A program made the translations under genes and the position numbers. From contig JAAYHP010000470.1 of the NCBI GenBank assembly GCA_012735355.1, positions 1 to 5,276 of the forward strand: a stretch of 5,276 nt of DNA, in the 5' to 3' direction. The notes below the pieces were generated by a model, which ran no database searches, was not told the DNA's origin, and saw nothing but the letters and a program-made list of their open reading frames with translations. The number at the start of each line of letters is the position of its first letter. Within the stretch, counting starts at the first letter, position 1. Below, one piece after another: positions 1 to 5,276 of this stretch. The stretch comes from Lysinibacillus sp. GTDB taxonomy: Bacteria; Bacillota; Bacilli; Bacillales_A; Planococcaceae.

Positions 1-365
1 CCACATTTTTTTACGCTATTAATGACTAGTGGCGCCAATAAATTTAATGTCGATTTTTCAAAAGGATCTTGTAATGTCATAATGGAATAGGCAATAATAT
101 CTTCTTCTTTTTCGACTTGTAGTTCCACTTTGTCTTCCTCACTAATATCAAAGGCGTAATCCTTTTTAAATGCGAAAGGATAGGCAACGACAAATCCGAT
201 TTGTGGTTCTTCGATAGATTGAAAAATCGCTAGTGGATTATCTTTATCCAAAGGAAGTAATACGTATTTCTTATATTCTTCTAAACCTAACAGTCCATTT
301 GTTAAAGTAATGATTTCTTTTTCTTCAATTTCCACTTCACCTAAAAACTTTGTGTGAATTTGCAT
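1..365 (-). CDS. fliW: FliW, flagellar assembly factor (3' end cut by window edge)
   Basis: FliW is a small cytoplasmic protein that binds either flagellin or the RNA-binding regulator CsrA. When flagellin is exported, FliW is free to sequester CsrA and relieve repression of flagellin translation. I translated the minus strand from the ATG at 363-365 and read 121 codons with no stop before the left edge. The family is usually about 140-150 residues, so roughly the last 20-30 are missing. The protein begins [15 protein letters not shown]. Family landmarks are NGLLGLEEY (23-31), LAIFQS (45-50), YPFAF (62-66) and the hallmark NLLAPLVIN (108-116). An AGGAG at 374-378 lies 8 bases before the ATG. 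It is the last gene of the cluster here, 51 bases after yviE, as in Bacillus subtilis, where csrA follows. Family motifs and position agree, so the identification is firm. Confidence 0.93.
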   Translation of the reverse strand, partial: MQIHTKFLGEVEIEEKEIITLTNGLLGLEEYKKYVLLPLDKDNPLAIFQSIEEPQIGFVVAYPFAFKKDYAFDISEEDKVELQVEKEEDIIAYSIMTLQDPFEKSTLNLLAPLVINSVKKC

Positions 366-416
366 GTATCTAGCTCCTATTCTAAAAAATAAAAAGAATG
401 TTCATTGTAAAGCACT

Positions 417-980
417 TTATAAAATTACATCGATTTCAACTCTTGGATACTGTAAAACTTCACCCGTAACTTTTCCTGGGGTGTATTCGTGGATTGGTTT
501 ATTGACTTGAACGTCAATTTTTGGCTTTTGCGGTGTTATATTTATATCTGTTTTTCCTGGAATATATTCAATTTCTACTGAACCTACTGAAGGAACAAAT
601 TTTATATTGAAAGGTACTCGCTTCGGTCCATGATTTTGTTTCGCAATATTTTGAATCGTTTGTCGTCCTAAGTCTTTACCTGCATTCTCCATCATTTGAC
701 GTCCTTCTTTTGCTCTTCTCGCCATCCCTTCCAATACCTTTTGTCTACCTTTTTCTGCGTAATTTTTTGAAGATTCAATGGGACCAATCATACCTATATC
801 CCGTCGAGCTTGGGAAGAATCGATTTTCAGTTTTCCTGGCGTTGTGTTAATTTCTAAAATAGCAGCAGGCTGTTCAATATGTTGCGTTGCACGTGGTTGA
901 CGTATTTTCTGAACGGGATCATGGATTTGTAAATCAATCATAATGTCGTATGTACGAATTTGAATTTGAGGAAATTTCAT
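417..980 (-). CDS. yviE: YviE-like DUF6470 family protein of the flagellar locus
   Basis: The function is unknown. Homologues sit between flgL and fliW in many Bacillales, so a flagellar link is inferred from position only. The reading frame is open from an ATG at 984-986, but I chose the ATG at 978-980 (187 residues, starting MKFPQIQIR). The GAAGGTGA ribosome binding site at 987-994 directly abuts the first ATG and stands 6 bases before the second. The protein has short beta-like N- and C-terminal parts (PQIQIRTYDIMIDLQI near the start, YPRVEIDVIL at the end). Between them, at about residues 65-118, is a basic, probably helical stretch containing EKGRQKVLEGMARRAKEGRQ. A PGK motif recurs at about residues 48, 141 and 168, twice as EYxPGK. 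There is no signal peptide, transmembrane segment or catalytic motif. A terminator-like hairpin separates it from flgL, so it may be expressed at a different level. The symbol follows the B. subtilis neighbour and was not verified by alignment. Confidence 0.85.
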   Translation of the reverse strand: MKFPQIQIRTYDIMIDLQIHDPVQKIRQPRATQHIEQPAAILEINTTPGKLKIDSSQARRDIGMIGPIESSKNYAEKGRQKVLEGMARRAKEGRQMMENAGKDLGRQTIQNIAKQNHGPKRVPFNIKFVPSVGSVEIEYIPGKTDINITPQKPKIDVQVNKPIHEYTPGKVTGEVLQYPRVEIDVIL

Positions 981-1005
981 ATTCATTCACCTTCATTTCA
1001 AGAAA

Positions 1006-1033
1006 AGCGTTTGAACTTTGGTGTCCAAACGCT
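1006..1033 (-). terminator. Terminator-like hairpin between flgL and yviE
   Basis: On the minus strand AGCGTTTG (1026-1033) and CAAACGCT (1006-1013) form a perfect 8-bp stem around a 12-base loop, followed by TTTCTT. It lies about 82 bases after the flgL stop and about 12 bases before the yviE ribosome binding site. This fits a weak or partial intrinsic terminator that would lower yviE-fliW expression relative to flgL. The T tract is interrupted and short, so readthrough is likely. Confidence 0.55.
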
Positions 1034-1072
1034 GAAGTTTTATAAGTTATACTGATTTTAACCAAATTAGTT

Positions 1073-1100
1073 TGCCCCTGTCGCTATCGCTTTCGGGGCA
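1073..1100 (-). other. GC-rich hairpin in the flgL-yviE gap
   Basis: TGCCCC (minus strand, 1095-1100) pairs with GGGGCA (1073-1078) in a 6-bp GC-rich stem around a 16-base loop containing GAAAGCGATAGCGACA. It starts one base beyond the 17-bp stem at 1102-1140, so the two could stack in the RNA. No T run follows, so it does not look like a complete intrinsic terminator. Its GC richness contrasts with the AT-rich gap around it and resembles small dispersed palindromes, but copy number cannot be judged here. Confidence 0.5.
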
Positions 1101-1101
1101 G

Positions 1102-1140
1102 AACCCTCGTTGATTTTAACGTATAAAATCAACGAGGGTT
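1102..1140 (-). repeat. Perfect 17-bp inverted repeat spanning the flgL stop codon
   Basis: Bases 1102-1118 and 1124-1140 are exact reverse complements separated by 5 bases. In the flgL transcript the first arm (1124-1140) encodes the conserved C-terminus (TLVDFI), the loop covers the last Arg codon, and the second arm (1102-1118) begins with the TAA stop. No T tract follows directly, so a role as 3' mRNA stabiliser or part of a composite terminator is more likely than a classic terminator. The structure is directly visible; the role is inference. Confidence 0.85.
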
Positions 1141-2021
1141 TGTTGAATAATTTTAGCTCCAACAGAAAGTGCTGCCTGATGAATAGATTCTGATGTTACC
1201 ATTTCAGTAATAGCTTTCGCATAATCTATATCCTCGTTTTCAGACATTTGTTTCGTTATGTTAATTTCATGCTTTGACAAGCGATTTGTCATCATTTCTA
1301 CTCGGTTTTGACGGGCACCGACATCAGCTCGATGAGATAATACATCTTCATAAAGTTGATTTAATCCTGGTATTGTACCACCATTCAATTCCATTCCAAG
1401 GGCTTCAGTAATTTGCTCACCAGTTGCTCCACTATCCAACAGGTCATAAACCTCTTTCATAAAATCGTCAATATCTTTAAAAAGCTCATCTCCATTAGTA
1501 TTTACTTTCATTGTAATTCCATCGAATACTTCGATAGTGACTTCTTTATCATTAATATCAGCGTTAATGGTATTTTCCCCTTCTTTAAATACAGGGGAAT
1601 GTGTCTTAGTACCAGAAAAAATATATTTATCAGCTACTTTTGTGTTAGCTAAATCCCGTAATTGTAAACGAATTTGTTCAATTTCAACTTTAATTTTATC
1701 CCGATCTTCTGGTGTATTTGTATCATTAGCAGCTTGAACAACTAGTTCTTTTACACGGTGTAGAGCAGAACCAACTTGATCTAGGGCATCATCAGTTGTG
1801 TCTAACCAGGAATTAACCGTTAACATATTCCGTGTAAATTGCTCTGCTTTATTTAAATCCGTACGATAACTCATACCCTTTACAGTGGATACTGGATCAT
1901 CGGACGGTCGAGTAAATTTTTTACCAGAAGTAATTTGATCTTGTAATTTTCCCATTTTCGAATAACTGTTACTTAAGTTTCGAAGCATGTTATTCGATAA
2001 CATCGATTGTGTTACGCGCAT
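1116..2021 (-). CDS. flgL: FlgL, flagellar hook-filament junction protein (HAP3)
   Basis: FlgL is exported through the flagellar type III apparatus and forms the second junction layer, between FlgK and the flagellin filament. The protein is 301 residues, close to the B. subtilis length. It has the flagellin-like N-terminal D0/D1 coiled-coil region (MRVTQSMLSNNMLRNLSNSY, then LQDQITSGKKFTRPSDDP at about 27-44) and the matching C-terminal helix (about 260-301, including AALSVGAKIIQQTLVDFIR). The variable middle, about residues 140-220, is the surface domain. The ATG at 2019-2021 has AAAGGAGA at 2028-2035, 6 bases upstream. flgK ends only 38 bases upstream with no hairpin seen between, so the two are very probably cotranscribed. 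The end of the gene is unusual: its last codons form one arm of a perfect hairpin running past the stop. The terminal motifs make the identification firm. Confidence 0.97.
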   Translation of the reverse strand: MRVTQSMLSNNMLRNLSNSYSKMGKLQDQITSGKKFTRPSDDPVSTVKGMSYRTDLNKAEQFTRNMLTVNSWLDTTDDALDQVGSALHRVKELVVQAANDTNTPEDRDKIKVEIEQIRLQLRDLANTKVADKYIFSGTKTHSPVFKEGENTINADINDKEVTIEVFDGITMKVNTNGDELFKDIDDFMKEVYDLLDSGATGEQITEALGMELNGGTIPGLNQLYEDVLSHRADVGARQNRVEMMTNRLSKHEINITKQMSENEDIDYAKAITEMVTSESIHQAALSVGAKIIQQTLVDFIR

Positions 2022-2059
2022 AGTCTTTCTCCTTTCCTCACAGATTGAAGGAAATTAAA

Positions 2060-3637
2060 TTATAGTCCAACTCTTCCCATACCATTAATTATTTTATCTA
2101 AGGTTTCGTCAATAACTGTAATCATTCGAGCGTTGGCATTATAAGCCTGTTGGAAGCGAATCATGTCTGTCATTTCTTCATCAAGTGAAACTGAACTCAT
2201 AGAAGCACGATTATTTTCAACTGTTAATCGAATCGTTTCAGAATTTGTTCTTAGTTGATTTGCTTTTTGTCCATCTACACCTAGTTGACCAATTAAACCT
2301 TGGTAATAAGATTGGAATGTTCCTCCGTCTAATTCTCCTAAAGGAGTAGACTGAAGATCTGCTAAATCAAGCGCATTTTGACCATTACCTTCCTCATCCG
2401 ATGCATCTGAAGCAGCTAAATAGTGCGGATTATTAATAATATCATCAACCACTTTTATTGTTGCAGCAGTTGTACCTTCAAAGAAATTCTGACCTGCTTG
2501 AGAAGTATGAGTATCAGTCGTTAAAGTATATCCTAACGCATGCTGTTCATTAAATTTAGTTTTAAACGTTTCAGCTAAATCATCTAATGCTTTAAGCATC
2601 TCAGGATAATACCCTTCGTTATCTGTTGCGTTAACATATCCATAAGAATCTATTAAAGAAAGTAACTTTCCTTTACCTGGTTCAAAGTGTGATTGTTTTA
2701 ATTGATCTCCAGTTGGTAAATTTCCATTAACCATCGATACGTCAGTTGTTGCACTACCTGTCCAATCTACTCGAACATAATCGAGCAAATTATCCGTATC
2801 ATTACCATCAATGGCTGCACCATTTGTTCCCATAGTAGATAATTTAGCGAATTCTCTTCCATGAACTAAAATAATCGGATCTTTACCCTCTGGTTTTAAC
2901 GTTATCGTGTAACTTCCTTCAGCCACATCCGAAGAATTACCTCCAGATGGTACGCGCTGGATGGATACGGGTAAATACTCATTTAGTTCATCTACTAAAA
3001 TATCTCGTTTATCATATAAATCGTTTGGTACGTATCCATTTGGTTCTACCGCTTGGATTTGACGGTTCAGGTCTGCAATTTGTTCTAAAATTGAGTTTAT
3101 ATGTGTAATAGAAACATCAATTTCATTACCTAAGTTTCCTTGGATTTGTTTTAATTGTGTATCTATGTAGTTAAATGAATCCGCCAGATGTACAGCGCGT
3201 TGGATTGCTACTTTTCTTGCAGCTATATCCTCTGGGTTAGCACTAACATCTTGCAAAGAGCTCCAGAACATACGGAAGGCTTCGTCTAATCCGTATTCCG
3301 ATGGCTCAGACATTACGTCTTCCATTTGAGCAATGGCTTTTGCCCGCGACTCATAATATCCAAGTTTATTTGTTTCTTGGCGGAATTGGCGATCGATAAA
3401 TTCATCGCGAATTCGTTGTACAGAGCCTGCTTGTACCCCTGTACCGATAAATCCAGGAGTTTTTGGAGCATTTAACCCCATACCTGGGTAACCTAATGTT
3501 GGTTCCATGTTTACACGTTGACGTGAATAGCCGACTGTATTGGCATTAGCAATATTATGACCTGTTGTATATAAAGCGCTTTGTTGAGTGAATAAGCCTC
3601 GTTTGTTTGCTTCAAGTCCCATAAATGTGGAGCGCAT
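2060..3637 (-). CDS. flgK: FlgK, flagellar hook-associated protein 1 (HAP1)
   Basis: FlgK is a secreted structural protein that forms the first layer of the hook-filament junction, on top of the hook protein FlgE. The protein is 525 residues, slightly longer than the roughly 507 of B. subtilis. The N-terminus carries the rod/hook family motif: STFMGLEANKRGLFTQQSAL followed by GHNIANANTVGYSRQRV (26-42). Next come the conserved GTGVQAGSVQRIRDEFIDRQ and MEDVMSEPSEYGL segments. The C-terminus has the helix DEEMTDMIRFQQAYNANARM and ends DKIINGMGRVGL, typical of FlgK. The region around residues 230-460 is rich in Gly, Asp and Thr and is the variable surface domain. The ATG at 3635-3637 has AAAGGAGG at 3645-3652, 7 bases upstream. 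It sits between its export chaperone gene flgN and flgL, as expected. A weak hairpin in the flgN-flgK gap may reduce readthrough into it. Confidence 0.97.
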   Translation of the reverse strand: MRSTFMGLEANKRGLFTQQSALYTTGHNIANANTVGYSRQRVNMEPTLGYPGMGLNAPKTPGFIGTGVQAGSVQRIRDEFIDRQFRQETNKLGYYESRAKAIAQMEDVMSEPSEYGLDEAFRMFWSSLQDVSANPEDIAARKVAIQRAVHLADSFNYIDTQLKQIQGNLGNEIDVSITHINSILEQIADLNRQIQAVEPNGYVPNDLYDKRDILVDELNEYLPVSIQRVPSGGNSSDVAEGSYTITLKPEGKDPIILVHGREFAKLSTMGTNGAAIDGNDTDNLLDYVRVDWTGSATTDVSMVNGNLPTGDQLKQSHFEPGKGKLLSLIDSYGYVNATDNEGYYPEMLKALDDLAETFKTKFNEQHALGYTLTTDTHTSQAGQNFFEGTTAATIKVVDDIINNPHYLAASDASDEEGNGQNALDLADLQSTPLGELDGGTFQSYYQGLIGQLGVDGQKANQLRTNSETIRLTVENNRASMSSVSLDEEMTDMIRFQQAYNANARMITVIDETLDKIINGMGRVGL

Positions 3638-3674
3638 ATAGTCTCCTCCTTTTTAAATTAATGAATTTATGTAT

Positions 3675-3707
3675 AAAAGCATGGAGCAGAATGTTCTCCC
3701 ACCATGC
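3675..3707 (-). terminator. Weak terminator-like hairpin between flgN and flgK
   Basis: On the minus strand GCATGG (3702-3707) pairs with CCATGC (3679-3684). A second short pairing, AGAA with TTCT, lies inside around a mismatched zone, and TTTT (3675-3678) follows. The stem is imperfect and the T run is only four bases, so it could attenuate but probably not stop transcription into flgK. It lies within the 134-base gap, the longest one between cooperating genes here. Confidence 0.4.
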
Positions 3708-3721
3708 ACTAATTTTCCTGT

Positions 3722-3747
3722 TTATCGTAACTATGATTCTATTTTCA
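3722..3747 (-). promoter_or_regulatory. Weak candidate SigD-type promoter upstream of flgK
   Basis: On the minus strand TGAA (3744-3747), a 14-base spacer and TACGATAA (3722-3729) resemble the SigD consensus TAAA, about 15 bases, GCCGATAA (3 of 4 and 6 of 8 matches). It would give a leader containing the hairpin at 3675-3707 before flgK. A match this loose can arise by chance in AT-rich DNA, so this is only a candidate. Confidence 0.22.
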
Positions 3748-3771
3748 TAAATTAGTAAAAGTCGCTAATCA

Positions 3772-4272
3772 TCACGCCTGTGAATCAAACAATGATTTTT
3801 TCGGTGCGACATTTGCTCCGCGCACTTCTTTTCCGGAGTAGTTAAATTGCTCCGGTTGAGGGCGCAACAAGTTTAAAGACATATTGACAAATTGCAAAGA
3901 ATTAAAAATCATCTGTTGATTTAATTCGTTTTGCGCTTTTAATTCATCAATAATTTTCAATAATCGTTCTCGAACATCTTCCAACTGTTTTCGTTCCGCT
4001 TCATTTTCCGTCACTTCAATTAACTGTGCAACAGTCGGGCTTTCTGGCGTTTCAATACCTTTTAATTGAAAGTATTCTTTTACCTTTATTTGCCTTTGTT
4101 GCTCTAGCGTTTCAATCGCTGCTACGTGAGATTGCTCTATTTTTAGCAATTCGTCCAGTTCTGCCATGTCATTGTTTTTCACAATCTCTGTTTTTCTGTA
4201 CGCATGTTCAAGCAAACTTTTATGCATTTTTTCAAGTTTTTCTAAGATTGATATGATTGATTGAACAGACAT
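3772..4272 (-). CDS. flgN: FlgN, export chaperone for FlgK and FlgL
   Basis: FlgN is a cytoplasmic helical chaperone that binds the C-terminal ends of FlgK and FlgL and delivers them to the flagellar export gate. The B. subtilis counterpart was first called YvyG. The 166-residue protein is nearly all predicted helix, with charged heptad-like stretches at about 1-70 and 80-135. Its most family-like part is NQQMIFNSLQFVNMSLNLL (118-136), followed by a flexible tail, PQPEQFNYSGKEVRGANVAPKKS. There is no signal peptide or membrane segment. The ATG at 4270-4272 has AAAGGAG at 4282-4288, 9 bases upstream. It follows flgM by 67 bases and precedes its clients flgK and flgL, which supports the call because FlgN sequences are poorly conserved. 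Generic coiled-coil proteins can look similar, but the position makes that unlikely. Confidence 0.92.
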   Translation of the reverse strand: MSVQSIISILEKLEKMHKSLLEHAYRKTEIVKNNDMAELDELLKIEQSHVAAIETLEQQRQIKVKEYFQLKGIETPESPTVAQLIEVTENEAERKQLEDVRERLLKIIDELKAQNELNQQMIFNSLQFVNMSLNLLRPQPEQFNYSGKEVRGANVAPKKSLFDSQA

Positions 4273-4323
4273 GGTCTCGAACTCCTTTAATTAAAAAATC
4301 ACCTAATTATTTTCACGCTAAAG

Positions 4324-4346
4324 TTTCTAGATTCATGATCTAAAAA
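4324..4346 (-). other. Hairpin overlapping the flgM stop codon
   Basis: On the minus strand TTTTTAGAT (4338-4346) pairs with ATCTAGAAA (4324-4332) in a 9-bp stem with one G-T pair and a 5-base loop. The TAG stop of flgM lies inside the first arm. No T run follows, so it is not a convincing terminator. It is AT-rich and weak, and it may be chance or a minor mRNA-stability element. Confidence 0.35.
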
Positions 4347-4600
4347 CGATAATATTTCAACATATCCTCCGCTACTTTGCGAGCGTCAACTTTATATTGG
4401 CCTGATTGAATTTCTTGTTTCAGTTTTTGAACCTTTTCAGCCCGTTCTGTACTGTAATCTGATACGCCTTGCATTTCTTTAGCTGCATTAGAAATTTCTA
4501 TTTTATCTGCAAAAGTGGACTTACTTTTTGCAGCATTCACGTTACGTTGTTGTTTACTATATGGATTAACTGCATTTGTATGAATTGGATTAATTTTCAC
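4340..4600 (-). CDS. flgM: FlgM, anti-sigma factor of flagellar SigD
   Basis: FlgM binds the flagellar sigma factor (SigD in Bacillus, sigma-28) and keeps it inactive until hook completion relieves the inhibition. The 86-residue protein has the expected layout. An N-terminal, probably disordered part (MKINPIHTNAVNPYSKQQR) leads to the conserved segment DKIEISNAAKEMQ (32-44). The C-terminal sigma-binding helices follow, with RAEKVQKLKQEIQSGQY (53-69) and VDARKVAEDMLKYY (71-84). The start is a GTG at 4598-4600, supported by a strong AGGGGAGGG ribosome binding site (4608-4616) and by the family-typical MKIN beginning. No ATG lies between that site and the GTG. A strong terminator separates it from yvyF, and a candidate SigD promoter lies just upstream, implying a feedback loop in which SigD transcribes its own inhibitor. 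Confidence 0.96.
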   Translation of the reverse strand: MKINPIHTNAVNPYSKQQRNVNAAKSKSTFADKIEISNAAKEMQGVSDYSTERAEKVQKLKQEIQSGQYKVDARKVAEDMLKYYRF

Positions 4601-4637
4601 CAGTTAGCCCTCCCCTCGAATAACCTATCTATTTAAT

Positions 4638-4663
4638 ATTTCGGTAAGTTCATAAAAATGTTA
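4638..4663 (-). promoter_or_regulatory. Candidate SigD promoter for flgM-flgN
   Basis: On the minus strand TAAC (4660-4663), a 14-base spacer and ACCGAAAT (4638-4645) match the SigD consensus TAAA, about 15 bases, GCCGATAT at 3 of 4 and 6 of 8 positions. The -10 element ends 37 bases before the flgM GTG, giving a short leader with the ribosome binding site. The terminator immediately upstream makes a promoter in this gap necessary unless there is readthrough. In B. subtilis flgM is known to have a SigD-dependent promoter. The assignment remains a consensus match by eye. Confidence 0.45.
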
Positions 4664-4723
4664 AATGCATAAAATAAAACTTATTAAGAGTATTTACCCT
4701 TAACATTGACACATATCTTGTCC

Positions 4724-4796
4724 AAAAAAAAAAGCTCACATTTGCTATTCATCATTGTAATAATATCAACGAATGATGAAATCAGCAAAAGTAAGC
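4724..4796 (-). terminator. Strong intrinsic terminator after yvyF
   Basis: On the minus strand a long stem runs from GCTTAC (4791-4796) to GTGAGC (4734-4739). It continues inward through TTTGCT with AGCAAA and CATCATT with AATGATG, with one mismatch, G-T pairs and small bulges, to a loop of about 15 bases. Ten consecutive T follow directly (the run of A at 4724-4733 on the plus strand). It starts 8 bases past the yvyF stop, so yvyF transcription should mostly end here and flgM should need its own promoter. Confidence 0.9.
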
Positions 4797-4804
4797 CCTA
4801 TAAG

Positions 4805-5227
4805 CTAATCATTATTCTTTTCTCTTTCACCTAAATAAGTAGCTCGATCTTGCTTTTTAATATTTTCTCTAAATTCTATCGCAGCTTCAAAAGTACGTAA
4901 ATCCGATTTCAATTGCTCTGTACAGCGTTCACATAGTTTTCCTTTTTTCGTTAAACGGCCACAGTTATCACATGGGTAGCCTAAGTTTGGAAAGACTGCT
5001 GGATGTAGACGATTTTTTCGAACCCATTTATATAATAGTTCTTCATCCACACCTGTTGCTTCAACAATCCGTTCTACCGTTGCCGCACGATTTTCCCGCT
5101 TTCTTAAAAATCGATAAACTATTTGATACATTTCTTCTTCTTTTTGAGCACATTTATAACATACATCACGTATCCCGGTATAATTAAAAAATTCACCACA
5201 ACTTGGGCAATTGCGCACCTCTGCCAT
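4805..5227 (-). CDS. yvyF: YvyF family flagellar operon protein (TIGR03826), zinc-ribbon and HTH-like
   Basis: This is a 140-residue soluble protein of the family found upstream of flgM in Bacillus-type flagellar loci. Its biochemical role is not settled, and a regulatory role is suspected. Two cysteine clusters are visible: CPSC (7-10) with CYKC (23-26), and CDNC (86-89) with CERC (99-102). Each looks like a four-Cys zinc site. Between them, about 47-74, AATVERIVEATGVDEELLYKWVRKNRL resembles a helix-turn-helix of the kind seen in DNA-binding or adaptor proteins. A charged helical tail follows and ends KNND. The ATG at 5225-5227 has AGGGGG at 5235-5240, 7 bases upstream. In B. subtilis the gene follows the comF competence genes; the upstream neighbour is outside this window. 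The strong terminator just after it means it is largely uncoupled from flgM here. All eight cysteines are present, so the gene looks intact. Confidence 0.9.
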   Translation of the reverse strand: MAEVRNCPSCGEFFNYTGIRDVCYKCAQKEEEMYQIVYRFLRKRENRAATVERIVEATGVDEELLYKWVRKNRLHPAVFPNLGYPCDNCGRLTKKGKLCERCTEQLKSDLRTFEAAIEFRENIKKQDRATYLGEREKNND

Positions 5228-5276
5228 TATAATTCCCCCTGAATCTACTAAATTTCATTTTAAAAAGGCGTATTAA

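Noticed and set aside
378..416. U-rich terminator between yviE and fliW
   Set aside because: The only stem, AATG with CATT, is 4 bp, and the T-rich stretch is interrupted. It is too weak to call a terminator.
1413..1737. Two plus-strand reading frames of 79 and 66 codons
   Set aside because: They lie inside flgL on the opposite strand, overlap each other, lack family motifs, and are explained as shadows of a strongly supported gene.
3772..3783. TCAC-AGGC-GTGA mini-hairpin at the flgN stop
   Set aside because: A 4-bp stem is expected by chance and no T run follows.
4026..4256. Plus-strand hydrophobic 76-codon reading frame
   Set aside because: It is the reverse of the flgN coiled-coil coding region. 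Its hydrophobicity reflects the reverse complement of Glu/Lys/Gln codons.
4706..4711. TTGACA on the plus strand as a sigma-A -35 box
   Set aside because: No TATAAT-like -10 lies 16-18 bases downstream, where the A-run of the terminator sits, and no plus-strand gene follows.
4972..5187. Plus-strand 71-codon reading frame
   Set aside because: It is antisense to yvyF, which has clear cysteine motifs and a ribosome binding site. No supporting features were seen.
1..5276. A new defence, mobile or biosynthetic system
   Set aside because: Every long reading frame belongs to the conserved Bacillales flagellar gene order. No transposase, integrase, CRISPR repeat or unknown multi-gene cassette is present.

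Overview
The window is part of the late flagellar (hook-filament junction) locus of a low-GC Gram-positive bacterium of the order Bacillales, in Bacillaceae or the related Planococcaceae. This rests on gene order and on recognisable protein families; genus and species cannot be named from the sequence. The order yvyF-flgM-flgN-flgK-flgL-yviE-fliW matches the Bacillus subtilis arrangement. All seven genes lie on the minus strand, so transcription runs from high to low coordinates. AGGAG-type ribosome binding sites precede every gene. Six genes are complete; fliW loses its 3' end at the left edge of the window.

In transcription order: yvyF (5227 to 4805) encodes a small protein with two CxxC pairs at each end and a helix-turn-helix-like middle. 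It is closed by a strong intrinsic terminator (4724-4796). flgM (4600 to 4340, GTG start) encodes the anti-sigma factor of the flagellar sigma factor SigD and has a candidate SigD promoter just upstream. flgN (4272 to 3772) encodes the export chaperone for the two junction proteins, which follow as flgK (3637 to 2060) and flgL (2021 to 1116). yviE (980 to 417) encodes a DUF6470 protein of unknown function. fliW (365 to the left edge) encodes the flagellin-binding assembly factor that controls CsrA. csrA and the flagellin gene would be expected beyond the left edge but are not visible.

The genes form a checkpoint and assembly unit. FlgM holds SigD inactive until the hook is finished and FlgM is removed. 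FlgN escorts FlgK and FlgL to the export gate, where they form the adaptor between hook and filament. FliW couples flagellin level to CsrA-mediated translation control. The non-coding gaps are short but structured: a strong terminator after yvyF, a weak terminator-like hairpin between flgN and flgK, and a cluster of three hairpins between flgL and yviE.

The most unusual item is a perfect 17-bp inverted repeat whose first arm is the last codons of flgL and whose second arm begins with the flgL stop codon. I see no mobile element, CRISPR array, tRNA, rRNA or clearly new multi-gene system. Apart from RNA structure in the gaps, this is an ordinary core flagellar region.
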